This document shows positions 9,292-18,106 of a DNA stretch of 64,000 bases, piece by piece. The DNA is from Bradyrhizobium sp. 200. Its GTDB lineage: Bacteria; Pseudomonadota; Alphaproteobacteria; Rhizobiales; Xanthobacteraceae. Position numbers and translations under genes: made by a program. The notes beneath the pieces are model-generated. The model searched no databases, was not told the DNA's origin, and worked only from the letters and a program-made list of their open reading frames with translations. The stretch is from contig NZ_CP064689.1 of assembly GCF_023100945.1 (NCBI RefSeq), positions 7,422,001 through 7,486,000 on the forward strand, read 5' to 3'. The first letter of the stretch is position 1. Each line of letters begins with the position of its first letter.

Positions 9292-9350
9292 CGCTTCGCC
9301 CTGCGGGCTACGCGTGGCGCAGCCACGCAAGACCGTCAGGGCGAAGCGTG
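9290..9350. repeat. Nested inverted repeat immediately after attachment site 1
   Basis: A perfect 13-bp inverted repeat (CACGCTTCGCCCT at 9290-9302, complement at 9338-9350) encloses a second perfect 7-bp hairpin (GCGTGGC / GCCACGC at 9312-9318 and 9322-9328). It resembles the dispersed palindromic intergenic elements common in Bradyrhizobiaceae. No U-tract follows, so it is not a typical terminator. Confidence 0.7.
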
Positions 9351-9690
9351 TCCGGCGTAGCTCGAAAATGAGAGCGAAGACGGACTGGAAGCAGTAATGC
9401 GTAGCTCCGCGCGTGAAGGCTCGTCACGCCGAAGCCCCTCGGGAAAGACGTCCCGCTCCCAACTAAAATATCGAAAACAACCCCATGCAAAGTAGCACGG
9501 CAGTCGCCAGCAATGATGCTTCGAGCGATGCCGCGAAGGCATTAGGCATTTGACACGTCGGGCAAATCAGCGGCACAAATCCATCATCGAACGGCCCGCT
9601 GACGGCCGACGTGATTTGTAAGCATCCGACATGCGGCAGAAGCCATCCTGCCGGTCTATGGAACGCCGCAACGCGCAGGCTTCTTGATGT

Positions 9691-10794
9691 CTATTTTGTC
9701 ACTATTCGCCGTGTCGGCGCTACAGTGCTGGTGGGCGCCATTGGAGAAATCGAAAACGTCAGCCAGGTATTCCATCCCGCCGGGCGATTCTCCGCGGCGA
9801 ACTCGCCGTAGGCTTTCAGGTTGAGGTATCCCTGCATGTCGCCGACCGGAAACAAATACCCGAACTGCGGACCGATTCCGAACACCCGCGAGCGGAAGCC
9901 GCCGAGGATCGGGTGGGCCCCGGAGTCGTCGGTGAGCTGCTGATAGCCATATCCGACAAAGCCGACGAAGACCTGTTTTGATAGGAATTGCGACATGCCC
10001 CAGTCGAAATGGAAGTCGATGCCATTCTGATATTGCGTGTCGTTGTTCTTGAAATTGTAGGTGAGGCCCGCAACGGCGGAAAATTCCAGCCCGGTCTGCG
10101 GATTGAAGTAGGTGTAGCCGCCGCCGCCGTCGATGGCAGCATGGCCGATACCGAGGTTGGCAAGGCGCGTTGGCGAATAGGCGCCGACCGGAATGTCCCC
10201 AGTCACATAGGTCATGAAATTGTGGACGCCGGCGTTCCACTTCAATGTCGCCTGCGGATAGAGGTCGCCGACCGATGTGATGGAATCGGCGATGGTGCCG
10301 GTGCGCGTTGTCACGAGCGGTCCGAGTGCCGCGGTCAGCGTCCCGCTCAGGTCGGCGCTCGACCGCCCGAACAGGCCGGTTACGCCAATGGCCAATTGTC
10401 CGCCCAGCACCGGCGTTGCGAAGGTGTAGGTGGGGTTGAGCAGCACGAGATCGCCCTGCGCATTGAGATGCAGATTGAGGCTGCTGTTCACCGTCGCGGG
10501 AAACCTGCCGATCTGGATTTCCTTCGCCGCGGCTGTGGCCCCGGATGCAGATACGGTAGTGTGATAATACACCGCCGCCATCGACCAGCCCGGCACCCCC
10601 GGGACCGCCGCGAGGCTGCCGAACCGGCCGGGAAGCCAGTACGAAACCCCGCCCTCATCCGCATATGCTGCTTCGGGCACGCAGCCGAGCAGCGCCATGG
10701 CCACGCCGAGACTTGAGTGGACGAGCCAACGCGGAGATTTTGGTTTGCGAGATTTTGGTTTGCGAGATTTTGGTTTGGATGTGTCGCGTGTCAT
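9691..10794 (-). CDS. MetA-pathway / SphA-type outer membrane protein (Phenol_MetA_deg family)
   Basis: A 367 aa exported protein predicted to form an outer-membrane beta-barrel of the family named after phenol meta-cleavage clusters. The N-terminus has a Lys/Arg-rich repeat (SRKPK units, from a 15-bp DNA repeat), then a hydrophobic signal (SLGVAMALLGCVPEAAYA). The mature part begins DEGGVSYWLPGRFGSLAAVPG, a typical start for this family, and continues as alternating beta strands. It is the last gene of a minus-strand series behind the HlyD-like adaptor. The function, possibly uptake of hydrophobic substrates, is inferred from the family only. Confidence 0.78.
   Translation of the reverse strand: MTRDTSKPKSRKPKSRKPKSPRWLVHSSLGVAMALLGCVPEAAYADEGGVSYWLPGRFGSLAAVPGVPGWSMAAVYYHTTVSASGATAAAKEIQIGRFPATVNSSLNLHLNAQGDLVLLNPTYTFATPVLGGQLAIGVTGLFGRSSADLSGTLTAALGPLVTTRTGTIADSITSVGDLYPQATLKWNAGVHNFMTYVTGDIPVGAYSPTRLANLGIGHAAIDGGGGYTYFNPQTGLEFSAVAGLTYNFKNNDTQYQNGIDFHFDWGMSQFLSKQVFVGFVGYGYQQLTDDSGAHPILGGFRSRVFGIGPQFGYLFPVGDMQGYLNLKAYGEFAAENRPAGWNTWLTFSISPMAPTSTVAPTRRIVTK
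10734..10777. repeat. 15-bp tandem repeat, about three copies, inside the MetA-like gene
   Basis: The unit GAGATTTTGGTTTGC is repeated at 10734, 10749 and 10764 (last copy partial). It lies in the N-terminal coding region and expands the protein by five-residue Ser-Arg-Lys-Pro-Lys units ahead of the signal sequence. The length is a multiple of three, so copy-number change would not break the frame. Confidence 0.9.
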
Positions 10795-10956
10795 TTGTCT
10801 GCCCCAAATGAAAGAAGATCAAGCTACGTCCACGTTTGTCCCGATAGCCGCTGCGACAGGGGTTGCACACATGCCACCTGAAGTCGCTGTAGCAAGGCGC
10901 CATCAGTGGTCTGAAATCGCCCGGTCGCAAGACAGCATCGGCAATCGTTGTTGGCG

Positions 10957-12066
10957 TCAAAGATATGCGGCATACGAACTCACCCATACCAGGATCGACA
11001 TGATCAGGCCGATGACACCGGCGTTCTCCGCGAACACCGTCGCGGTGCCGGGCATGCCGAGCCTGAGGTGGCTGCGATCGATGTCCTTCGGTACGGAGAT
11101 CACTGCCGGATAGGCCTTTACGCCGCCGATCGAGCCGACCTTGGCCAGCGTCCCCGAAACAGCGATCTCGCCCTGCCCCACGCCCTGCGGGATTCCCGTG
11201 ATCGTCGCCTCATGGATGCGGCCGGGATCATTATCGAAAACCAGCTTGACCTTCGCACCGGGCTTGATGGTCCCGAATCCGTTCGGCGAGAACATGCCGA
11301 CGATGGTGATCTGGTCGGCGATGATGAACGACAGCACGGCTTTATGCTGCGTGGCGCGGTCGCCGGCCGACAGCGCCATGACCGTGACGTAGCCGTCGCC
11401 GGGCGCGCGAATGGTGGTCTGCTCCAACTCCCACTTGGCCTGATCGAGCTGGGCCTGGATCTGCGCAACGGTGGTATTGACGCCGCCGATCTCCGAATCC
11501 ATAGCGAGCTTCGCGTTCAACTGCGCCGCCTTGGCGGCCTGCAGCTGGAATTGTACCGTCTCTTGCTGGACCTGGGTGTCCTGCAACCGAAATTCGCTTT
11601 GCGCCCCTTCTCCTGCCATCCGCAGGTAGTCGGCGAGCCGCTTGTCGTGATAGGCGAGTTGCTTGGTCAGCCCCTCGACATTCGCGCTCGCCTGCTCATA
11701 GTTTGCCTTGAGCTGCAGGGCCTGTTGCCTGGCGCCGGCCAGCGAGGCCTCTAGCTGGTCGACCTTGTACTGGAAAGGCGCCGGATCGATCTTGAAGAGG
11801 ACGTTCCCGGTCTTCACCAGTACGTTGGTCTGAACCGGAATTTCGGTCACCTGGCCGGAGACGTTGGGCGCGACCTCGACCACCCGCGAGATCACGACGA
11901 AGCTGCCCGATGGCGTGAGATAATTGAACATCGCCATGAACACCGCCAGGATGAACGCGCCGATCAGCGCCGCGACGGTTCCGGATGCCCATCCCCACTT
12001 GACCAGCTTGAGCTTGGAGAAGATGAGCCAGACCAGCACCAGGTAAAGCGTCAGGATGATCAGCAT
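10957..12066 (-). CDS. HlyD / EmrA-type membrane fusion protein
   Basis: A 369 aa periplasmic adaptor. Two N-terminal hydrophobic segments (residues 2-16 and about 28-48) are followed by the biotinyl-lipoyl half-motif VVEVAPNVSGQVTEIPVQTNVLVKTGNVLFKIDP, a long alpha-helical hairpin (residues 100-210, many Gln/Ala) and the second lipoyl half plus beta-barrel (TTIRAPGDGYVTVMALSAGD). Like YibH proteins it ends in another hydrophobic segment (AGVIGLIMSILVWVSS). It probably bridges an inner-membrane partner and an outer-membrane channel. No transporter partner gene is adjacent, although the MetA-type barrel is next door. Confidence 0.85.
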   Translation of the reverse strand: MLIILTLYLVLVWLIFSKLKLVKWGWASGTVAALIGAFILAVFMAMFNYLTPSGSFVVISRVVEVAPNVSGQVTEIPVQTNVLVKTGNVLFKIDPAPFQYKVDQLEASLAGARQQALQLKANYEQASANVEGLTKQLAYHDKRLADYLRMAGEGAQSEFRLQDTQVQQETVQFQLQAAKAAQLNAKLAMDSEIGGVNTTVAQIQAQLDQAKWELEQTTIRAPGDGYVTVMALSAGDRATQHKAVLSFIIADQITIVGMFSPNGFGTIKPGAKVKLVFDNDPGRIHEATITGIPQGVGQGEIAVSGTLAKVGSIGGVKAYPAVISVPKDIDRSHLRLGMPGTATVFAENAGVIGLIMSILVWVSSYAAYL

Positions 12067-12186
12067 GAGCAGCCCCCGTGCCGGTGTTTGCCATAACGCT
12101 CGTTGCAGCCATTCCTCGCCTCCGCTTCAAGTATGGTCTCCGGCCAGCATGCGGCGGGACTACGGTGGCGATCTGAATGCGTCGAC

Positions 12187-12621
12187 TTACCCATGGTGAT
12201 CGTATTCACTGAGGGCAATGCTAACCTCCCGGGCAAAATCGACCAGCGACGTCGTGAAGGCGCCGAGGGCAACAATGAACAGGATGGCAACCCCGTGCTC
12301 ATGCTGAAGTCTGAAGAACGCAGTCACGAATGCGACGATGATAAGGATGCTGATCGCGATACTCCCGGCGACCGCCCAGAAAATTGCCCGGTTCAGCATG
12401 GCTGCACGTCGTGTGAGACGAGGAAGGTCGGCCTTGAGCCGGCTCCTCGCCGTATCCTGGTCGGGGATCGCGTTCAGGAAAATCGATCGATCGATGATTC
12501 TGTTCAGCCGGGAAATCAGCACGGCGATGAAAGCGGCGAGCGCGCCGAGCAGAAACGCAGGCGCCGCCGCCTGCGAAATGACCTGCGAGAGCTGGCTGAT
12601 GGTCGGGGTATCTGTCAACAT
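12187..12621 (-). CDS. DUF2721-family membrane protein
   Basis: 144 aa. The order is a short N-terminal helix (TISQLSQVISQAAAPAFLLGALAAFIAVLISRLNRIIDR), a charged middle (DLPRLTRRAAMLNRAIFW) and two more hydrophobic helices, matching the three-helix layout of DUF2721. The ATG lies 1 nt after the stop of the HdeA-like gene, so the two are translationally coupled. The role is unknown; it is probably an inner-membrane protein of this envelope cluster. Confidence 0.82.
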   Translation of the reverse strand: MLTDTPTISQLSQVISQAAAPAFLLGALAAFIAVLISRLNRIIDRSIFLNAIPDQDTARSRLKADLPRLTRRAAMLNRAIFWAVAGSIAISILIIVAFVTAFFRLQHEHGVAILFIVALGAFTTSLVDFAREVSIALSEYDHHG

Positions 12622-12622
12622 A

Positions 12623-12979
12623 TTACTGCTTCATCTTGATGCCCTTCTCGGCCCTGTACTCCTTGAAGACCACGTCGATGGCTTCAATGACCTTCTTGCC
12701 GGGATTTGCCTTGCAGTGGACGATAACCTCGTGCTCGAGGGATTTCGCCCGATCGACCTGCATCATGTGCTTCTTGGCGAGGCCGTTGTACCAGCCGCTG
12801 TACCAGACAGTGAGGTAATCAGCGTCTTCCTGAAAGGTGTTCGCCAACTGCGCGCAGGTCAGTTTTTGAACGTCGATGTAGCCGTCTCGGTCCGCGTAGG
12901 TCTTGAGTTCGACCTGGGCCAACGCCGGTCCCGCAATAATAGCCGTCGCGCAACACAAGATGAGTTTCTTTGCGATCAT
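12623..12979 (-). CDS. HdeA/HdeB-like periplasmic acid-stress protein
   Basis: 118 aa with a cleavable signal (MIAKKLILCCATAIIAGPALAQ). The mature part carries the family features: two cysteines (KLTCAQL and VIVHCKAN) expected to form the single HdeA-type disulfide, the helix WYSGWYNGLAKKHM, and a charged C-terminus. I chose the ATG at 12979 because it is followed at once by the signal peptide and is preceded by AGGGGA; the longer frame to 13135 has no signal. The HdeA role (acid-activated chaperone) is known for enterobacterial members and is inferred here. Confidence 0.82.
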   Translation of the reverse strand: MIAKKLILCCATAIIAGPALAQVELKTYADRDGYIDVQKLTCAQLANTFQEDADYLTVWYSGWYNGLAKKHMMQVDRAKSLEHEVIVHCKANPGKKVIEAIDVVFKEYRAEKGIKMKQ

Positions 12980-13162
12980 TTGGATGGTTCCCCTGCTGTT
13001 CTGACTTCGCAACGCTCGATCATGGCAAGCCACAGAAGCAGGCGGCTTCCCTTGAACATGATCGTCGCTCCGAAAATGATTGATTGAAATGATGGAGCGC
13101 GGCGCTACCGCACTCCGAAGCGGCATTCTCGGCAAACGGCGGTCAAAGTGACCTCGACAATT

Positions 13163-13420
13163 CTATCGCCTGCCAACTCGATTGACCGGACCACCACGAT
13201 TCATCGGTGTTCCCGGTCGCACACCCACACCCGGGGCGCCGACGCCGGGGGTCACCACGGCGCGGGCAACCGGCCGCGGCCGCAGCACGACACCGGGCCT
13301 GACGACGCAACCAGCAGGATACGAAATATACTGGCAGTAAACTACGGCACTGGCCTGTTCACTGCTGGCCGTCACGAATCCAGCCGTCAGCAGGGCTGAT
13401 AGTGCAATCGAACGCTTCAT
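13163..13420 (-). CDS. Small secreted Pro/Gly/Val-rich protein
   Basis: 85 aa from the ATG at 13420, which has a GGAGG ribosome binding site. The signal peptide MKRSIALSALLTAGFVTASSEQASA is followed by VVYCQYISYPAGCVVRPGVVLRPRP and a low-complexity tail. Two cysteines may pair. Similar short exported proteins of unknown function are common in Bradyrhizobium. It lies between the HdeA-like gene and the DUF1254 array on the same strand. Confidence 0.65.
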   Translation of the reverse strand: MKRSIALSALLTAGFVTASSEQASAVVYCQYISYPAGCVVRPGVVLRPRPVARAVVTPGVGAPGVGVRPGTPMNRGGPVNRVGRR

Positions 13421-13477
13421 GATTGCCTCCTCCATTTGATTGGCGTGTCGGCCAAGATCGATCCTTACGCGACACGT

Positions 13478-14980
13478 TCAGTTCACGAGCTCGATCTCGC
13501 CCGGCTTCCATGTCTTGTCGAACCATGGCTCAAGCGGACCGTAGAGGCGAAGGATCATGAACCAGCCCTTGCCCGGAATCGTCTGCACCCAGTTGTTCTC
13601 CATTCCCGCCGGGGCCTTCGGTCCGAAGTAGACATCCACCGAGCCGTCCGCATTGGTCTTGACGCCCTTGCTCTGGCTACTGACGCTCGGGGCCTGCTGG
13701 TCGGTTTGCACCATCGAGCGGGTCTGGTTGTCGTAGACGATGACCGACCAGAAATCCTTCACCGGGATATTTGGCGGCAGGTGCAGCTTGTAAGTGTTAC
13801 CGCCATCAAAGGGATTGCCCTTCGCATCCTGAACCGACCAGGGATATTGCGAGCCCCGGCCCACCATCTTCTCTTCCATCGCCGGCGTGACGCCGATGGC
13901 GAAGTAATAGTAGAAGACAGCACCGTCCAGGTTGCTGACACCGGGCGCCACCTCGAACTTGTAGCCGCCGAAGAACGGCAGGCGCCACGTACTGTCCGGA
14001 TAGAAATACGCATCCTTCGCGCGAACCTTGAAGGCGATCGTCCGCGCCGTCACGGCGCCGATATTGGCGGCGTCGGTCAGGATCCTCTTCATCCGCTCAT
14101 CGGGATTGAAGGGCTGGCCCTTGACGATGCCGATCGAGGCGAACAGGCCCAAGGTGGTGGGATCGGAACCGTCCGCCGGCTCTTCCTGTATGACCTGGTT
14201 CAACAGGCTCCAGAACGAGTAGTCACCCGGCGAGACAAAGTTCGAGGGAATACCGGAAGCATTGACGAACTTCATCGGCGGCGGGTTGGCGGCCTCGGCC
14301 AAGGGATAGATACGCAGGTTCTTCTTGACCGAATCGACCGCTGGTTGAGTGGAGCCGTCTACAAGGAAAGCGCGAAAGACGAGGTAGCTGCCGAAGGTAC
14401 TCGGCCGCACGACGTGATACCCCGGTGGTATGTCGCCCTTGAATCCGGGCGGCAACAGGAGGTATTTGCCGCCCTCGCCCTTGTCGGCTCCGGTGATGCC
14501 GATGTCGGCCACCCACTTGTACCAGAAGTCGTCGATCATCCCGAGCACCTTCGGCGGAATCTCGGCCACCAACGGTCCCTTGCTCGTGTCGACCCACATG
14601 AAGTTGTAGATCGTGTTGTCGTTGCCAGTCAGCGCGACGGTCTTCGGGCCAAGCAGATTTTCCCAGATCACGTTGGTCTGGTTATCGGGTCCGAACTTGC
14701 GCAGCGAGTCTCGCATGCCGGCCTGATTTACGATCGGAATCGCCAGCAGATAAGCCTGGAGCGCGCGCGAACGGTCCAGGTTGTCGTAGATCTTGTCGAC
14801 GGTATCGGCCGACGGGTAGCCGTAATTGAGATTCAGCGTCCCGATCGAGGACTCGATCTTGTCGGGCACGGCGACGCCCGGCGCGATAGGTGTCGTCATC
14901 TTGTAGGTCTGTGCGGAAGCGGCGCCCAAGCCCATCAGTACCACCGCAACGGTGGCGCAAAGCGGTCTCGTCGTGCGCAT
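13478..14980 (-). CDS. DUF1254/DUF1214 exported protein, divergent member of the array
   Basis: About 500 aa. The ATG at 14980 has a GAGGAGAG Shine-Dalgarno and a signal peptide (MRTTRPLCATVAVVLMGLGAASA). The N-terminal DUF1254 part and the C-terminal DUF1214 part (NTYKLHLPPNIPVKDFWSVIVYDNQTRSMVQTDQ, then NADGSVDVYFGPKAPAGMENNWVQT, then GWFMILRLYGP) are both present. It is only distantly similar to the two related members upstream. The last-transcribed of four consecutive DUF1254 genes. Biochemical function of the family is unknown. Confidence 0.88.
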   Translation of the reverse strand: MRTTRPLCATVAVVLMGLGAASAQTYKMTTPIAPGVAVPDKIESSIGTLNLNYGYPSADTVDKIYDNLDRSRALQAYLLAIPIVNQAGMRDSLRKFGPDNQTNVIWENLLGPKTVALTGNDNTIYNFMWVDTSKGPLVAEIPPKVLGMIDDFWYKWVADIGITGADKGEGGKYLLLPPGFKGDIPPGYHVVRPSTFGSYLVFRAFLVDGSTQPAVDSVKKNLRIYPLAEAANPPPMKFVNASGIPSNFVSPGDYSFWSLLNQVIQEEPADGSDPTTLGLFASIGIVKGQPFNPDERMKRILTDAANIGAVTARTIAFKVRAKDAYFYPDSTWRLPFFGGYKFEVAPGVSNLDGAVFYYYFAIGVTPAMEEKMVGRGSQYPWSVQDAKGNPFDGGNTYKLHLPPNIPVKDFWSVIVYDNQTRSMVQTDQQAPSVSSQSKGVKTNADGSVDVYFGPKAPAGMENNWVQTIPGKGWFMILRLYGPLEPWFDKTWKPGEIELVN

Positions 14981-15124
14981 CACGGCTCTCTCCTCGTCGA
15001 CAGCTACTGCAAGAGTAGCACTGGCCAACCTCAGGTGGCGTTTCATAAGTCTGCATTCCTTGTTGCGATCCGGGCTGCGCGGGGCCTCACGTGGCACCGC
15101 GCATCAGCGGGTCAGTGATAATTA

Positions 15125-16555
15125 TTAGGCGGCATGGATGCCGGGCGGCTGCCACGTCCCTGTGCCGACCGGCAGAATTGAAGGCGCTTCTGTTTTCGGC
15201 CAGTAGAGCCGCATGGCCATATAAATCGGGCCGTTCGGCGCCGGCAGCCAGTTCGATTCCTTATCCGCGCCCGGCGACTTGTGCTGGATGTACAGCGTCA
15301 GCGACCCGTCCGCATTCTTCTTCAAGGTCGGCAGCATCGGCGAATTTATAAGATAGCGGTTGATCGGATTCTCGATCAGCAACTGGGTCTTGCCGTCGTA
15401 CATCGTCACCGACCAGAAGGCGTTGACCGGCGGCAATTGACCGGCCGGGAAGGTCAGCGTGTAGTTGTGCTGGCTCCCGTCGAGCGGCCTGCCTTGCGAA
15501 TCAAACTTTCCGAGCGGATAGGTCGCTTCCACCGCATCGTTTCCATAGATGCCTGCCTTGGCGCCCGCAGCGCGTTTCAGCCAGTCGCCATTGAAAAAAG
15601 CCGCATTGCCAAACAGGGAGCTGAGCCGCCATCCGTTGACCGACACGCCAGCCTTGTCGACGGCCTCGTCGACCTTTCGCTCTCCCTGCCTCATTCCGAC
15701 GAGAATCTCCGCCTTGTGCTCAAGCGGGAGATCCTTGAAGCTGAAGGTCTTTCCCGGCCCGACGCCGATGCGCGCAAGCTTCGCCCGGATATCCTTCTCG
15801 CTCTCGAGCGCCGGCGCGAACTGCAGGCAGAAATCGAGATACTCGAAGAAGTTCGTCTTCACGAGTTCCTTGTCGATCTTCGGAAAATTCACGGCCGGCG
15901 AAGCAGGCGGCGCCGGCTGTTTCAGATAGGCGGACAGCGGCTGCGCCTTATAGCCGGCTTGCACCTTCATCACGTTGCCGATGTCACTCGGATCGAAAAG
16001 CTGGGTGCGGAAGAGGGCGAGCGAGAACTGCGTGCCCGACTGGAACACCTTCTTGACACCGGCGGGAGTTGCTCCCTTCCACTCCGGTCCGACGACCATG
16101 TAGTCGCCAGCATCGCTTCCGGTGGCGCGACTGCCGATATAGCCATAATTGAACGTGTTGCCGTCGATAAGCTGGACAGAGTAGTAGCGCTTTGCGTCCA
16201 CCGGCGGGACCGAAAACACCATCGGCTCCGCCCTCAGATCCATCCACACAAGCGAATAAGGCGTGTCGCTGTTCGGCGAAATGACGGCAGTGTCTTTATA
16301 AGTAAAAACGTTGGATTCGTTCTTGATCTGATTGAATGGCGCCTTGAACTGAGTCGAGCTGCGATCGACGGCGTATTCGTACATGATGCCGTAGTTCATC
16401 ACGATCGGCAGGCCGTAGATGAAGCCTGCCTCGGCGATATCCTTGGCCTCGATGATGCCGGGGTAGCTCTGCGCCATCAGGAGGCTTGGCCTGGCAATCG
16501 CGGCGCCGGCGGCGATCGCCGCGGTGGAGCGAAGTAAGTCTCGCTTCGTCAACAT
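15125..16555 (-). CDS. DUF1254/DUF1214 exported protein, paralogue A
   Basis: About 476 aa from the ATG at 16555, placed 8 nt after GGAG (a GTG at 16561 is too close to it). It begins LTKRDLLRSTAAIAAGAA, a Tat-like or Sec signal. DUF1254 motifs: DIAEAGFIYGLPIVMNY, VISPNSDTPYS, VWMDLRAEPMVFSVP, YYSVQLIDGNTFNYGY. DUF1214 motifs: HNYTLTFPAGQLPPVNAFWSVTMYD, GSLTLYIQHKSPGADKESNWLP, MRLYWPK. It is highly similar along its whole length to the next gene, so the pair is a tandem duplication. Confidence 0.92.
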   Translation of the reverse strand: MLTKRDLLRSTAAIAAGAAIARPSLLMAQSYPGIIEAKDIAEAGFIYGLPIVMNYGIMYEYAVDRSSTQFKAPFNQIKNESNVFTYKDTAVISPNSDTPYSLVWMDLRAEPMVFSVPPVDAKRYYSVQLIDGNTFNYGYIGSRATGSDAGDYMVVGPEWKGATPAGVKKVFQSGTQFSLALFRTQLFDPSDIGNVMKVQAGYKAQPLSAYLKQPAPPASPAVNFPKIDKELVKTNFFEYLDFCLQFAPALESEKDIRAKLARIGVGPGKTFSFKDLPLEHKAEILVGMRQGERKVDEAVDKAGVSVNGWRLSSLFGNAAFFNGDWLKRAAGAKAGIYGNDAVEATYPLGKFDSQGRPLDGSQHNYTLTFPAGQLPPVNAFWSVTMYDGKTQLLIENPINRYLINSPMLPTLKKNADGSLTLYIQHKSPGADKESNWLPAPNGPIYMAMRLYWPKTEAPSILPVGTGTWQPPGIHAA

Positions 16556-16611
16556 TTGCACTACTCCTTAACTCGATTGAATTGTCGAATCGATCTGCAT
16601 CCGGACGTCTG

Positions 16612-18051
16612 TCAAACCCGCTTGACGCCGGGCGGCTGCCAGGTGCCTTCGCCGGCCGGCAGGATGGACGGCGCTTCCGTCTTCGGCCAGTACAAGCGCA
16701 TCACGAGATAGATCGTGTCATTGGGCGCAGGCAGCCAATTTGCTTCCTTGTCCGCGCCGGGGCTGTCCTTCTGGACGTAGAGGGTGAGCGAGCCATCCTC
16801 ATTCTTCTTCATGCCGGGCAACATCGGCGAGTTGATGAGGTAGCGGTTGATCGGGTTCTTGATCAAGAGCTGGCTCTTGCCGTCATACATCGTCACCGAC
16901 CAGAAGGAGTTCACCGGCGGCAGTTGTCCCGCCGGGAAGGTCAGTGTGTAATTGTGCTTGCTGCCGTCGAGCGTCTGGCCGTCGCTGTCAACGCGCGTGA
17001 ACGGATAGGTCGCTTCCGCCGGGTCATTACCATAAATGCCGGCCTGAGCGGCGACGGCACGCTTCAACCAGTCGCCATTGTAGTGGGCGCTATCACCCGG
17101 AAGACCGCTAACCCGCCAGCCATTGATCGCCTTGCCGGCATTTGCGACGGCCTCGTCGACCTTCCGCTGGCCCTCCTTCATGCCGAGGCCAAGCTCCAGC
17201 TTATGCTCCAGTGGCAGGTCCTTGAAGTTGAGGGTCTTGCCCGGCCCGACGCCGATGCGTGCCAGCTTGGCGCGTATCTCCTTCTCATTACTCTGTTCCG
17301 GCGCGAATTGCAGCGCGAAGTCGAGATAATCGAAGAAGTTGGTCTTCACGAGTTCCTTGTCGATCTTGGGGAAGTCGATCCTTGGCGAGGCCGCTGGCGG
17401 CGTCTGCTTCAGATAGGCCGAGAGCATCTGCACCTTGTAGCCAGCTTGCACCTTCTTGACGTTGTCGAGATCATCCGGGCCGAAAAGCTGGGTACGATAG
17501 CCTGCGAGGGTAAACTGTGTGCTCGATCGAAACACCTGCTTGATGCCCGCCGGGGTGTCGCCCTTCCAGTCGGGCCCGACCACCATGTAGTCGCCGGCCT
17601 CGCTCCCTGTGGCTCGGGTGCCGATATAGCCGTAATTGTAGGTATTGCCGTCGCAGAGCATGACCGAGTAGTAGCGCTTCGGGTCGATCGCCGGCACGGA
17701 GAGCACCACCGGCTCCGCCCGCAAATCCAGCCACACGAAGGAATAGGGCGTGTCGCTGTTCGGTGTGACGATTGCCGTATCCTTGTAGGTGTAGACGTTG
17801 GGCTCGTTCTTGATCTGATTGAAGGGGGCCTTGAACTGTCCTGAGTTGCGATCGACGGCGTACTCATACATGACTGCATAGTTCATCACGATCGGCAGGC
17901 CGTAGATGAACCCTGCCTCGGCGATGTCCTTGGCCTCTAACAGCCTGGGCCAATCGGCTTTGTTCTGCGCAATTGCCTGGGTGGACTTCGCCGTTGTGAC
18001 GGCGAGCGCAGTCATCGCAGCGGAACGGAGAAGGTCGCGTTTCGTCAACAT
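16612..18051 (-). CDS. DUF1254/DUF1214 exported protein, paralogue B
   Basis: 479 aa, start supported by GGAG 9 nt upstream. Same architecture and most of the same motifs as the adjacent paralogue A, including MLTKRDLLRSAAMTA at the N-terminus and PPGVKRV at the end. Only about 50 nt separate the two genes. The strong conservation of both copies suggests that both are used rather than one decaying. No catalytic residues can be assigned. Confidence 0.92.
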   Translation of the reverse strand: MLTKRDLLRSAAMTALAVTTAKSTQAIAQNKADWPRLLEAKDIAEAGFIYGLPIVMNYAVMYEYAVDRNSGQFKAPFNQIKNEPNVYTYKDTAIVTPNSDTPYSFVWLDLRAEPVVLSVPAIDPKRYYSVMLCDGNTYNYGYIGTRATGSEAGDYMVVGPDWKGDTPAGIKQVFRSSTQFTLAGYRTQLFGPDDLDNVKKVQAGYKVQMLSAYLKQTPPAASPRIDFPKIDKELVKTNFFDYLDFALQFAPEQSNEKEIRAKLARIGVGPGKTLNFKDLPLEHKLELGLGMKEGQRKVDEAVANAGKAINGWRVSGLPGDSAHYNGDWLKRAVAAQAGIYGNDPAEATYPFTRVDSDGQTLDGSKHNYTLTFPAGQLPPVNSFWSVTMYDGKSQLLIKNPINRYLINSPMLPGMKKNEDGSLTLYVQKDSPGADKEANWLPAPNDTIYLVMRLYWPKTEAPSILPAGEGTWQPPGVKRV

Positions 18052-18106
18052 GGTGTCGGCTCCTCTTCTTGTTTGTTGATTTGCGCAGTTGTTGTTCGCG
18101 GCTGGT

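Noticed and set aside
13436..15118. 560-codon plus-strand open frame
   Set aside because: It is antisense to the DUF1254 gene, which has a signal peptide, ribosome binding site and clear family motifs; long antisense frames are expected at this GC content. The same applies to frames at 15281-16537, 16486-17844 and 49489-51069.
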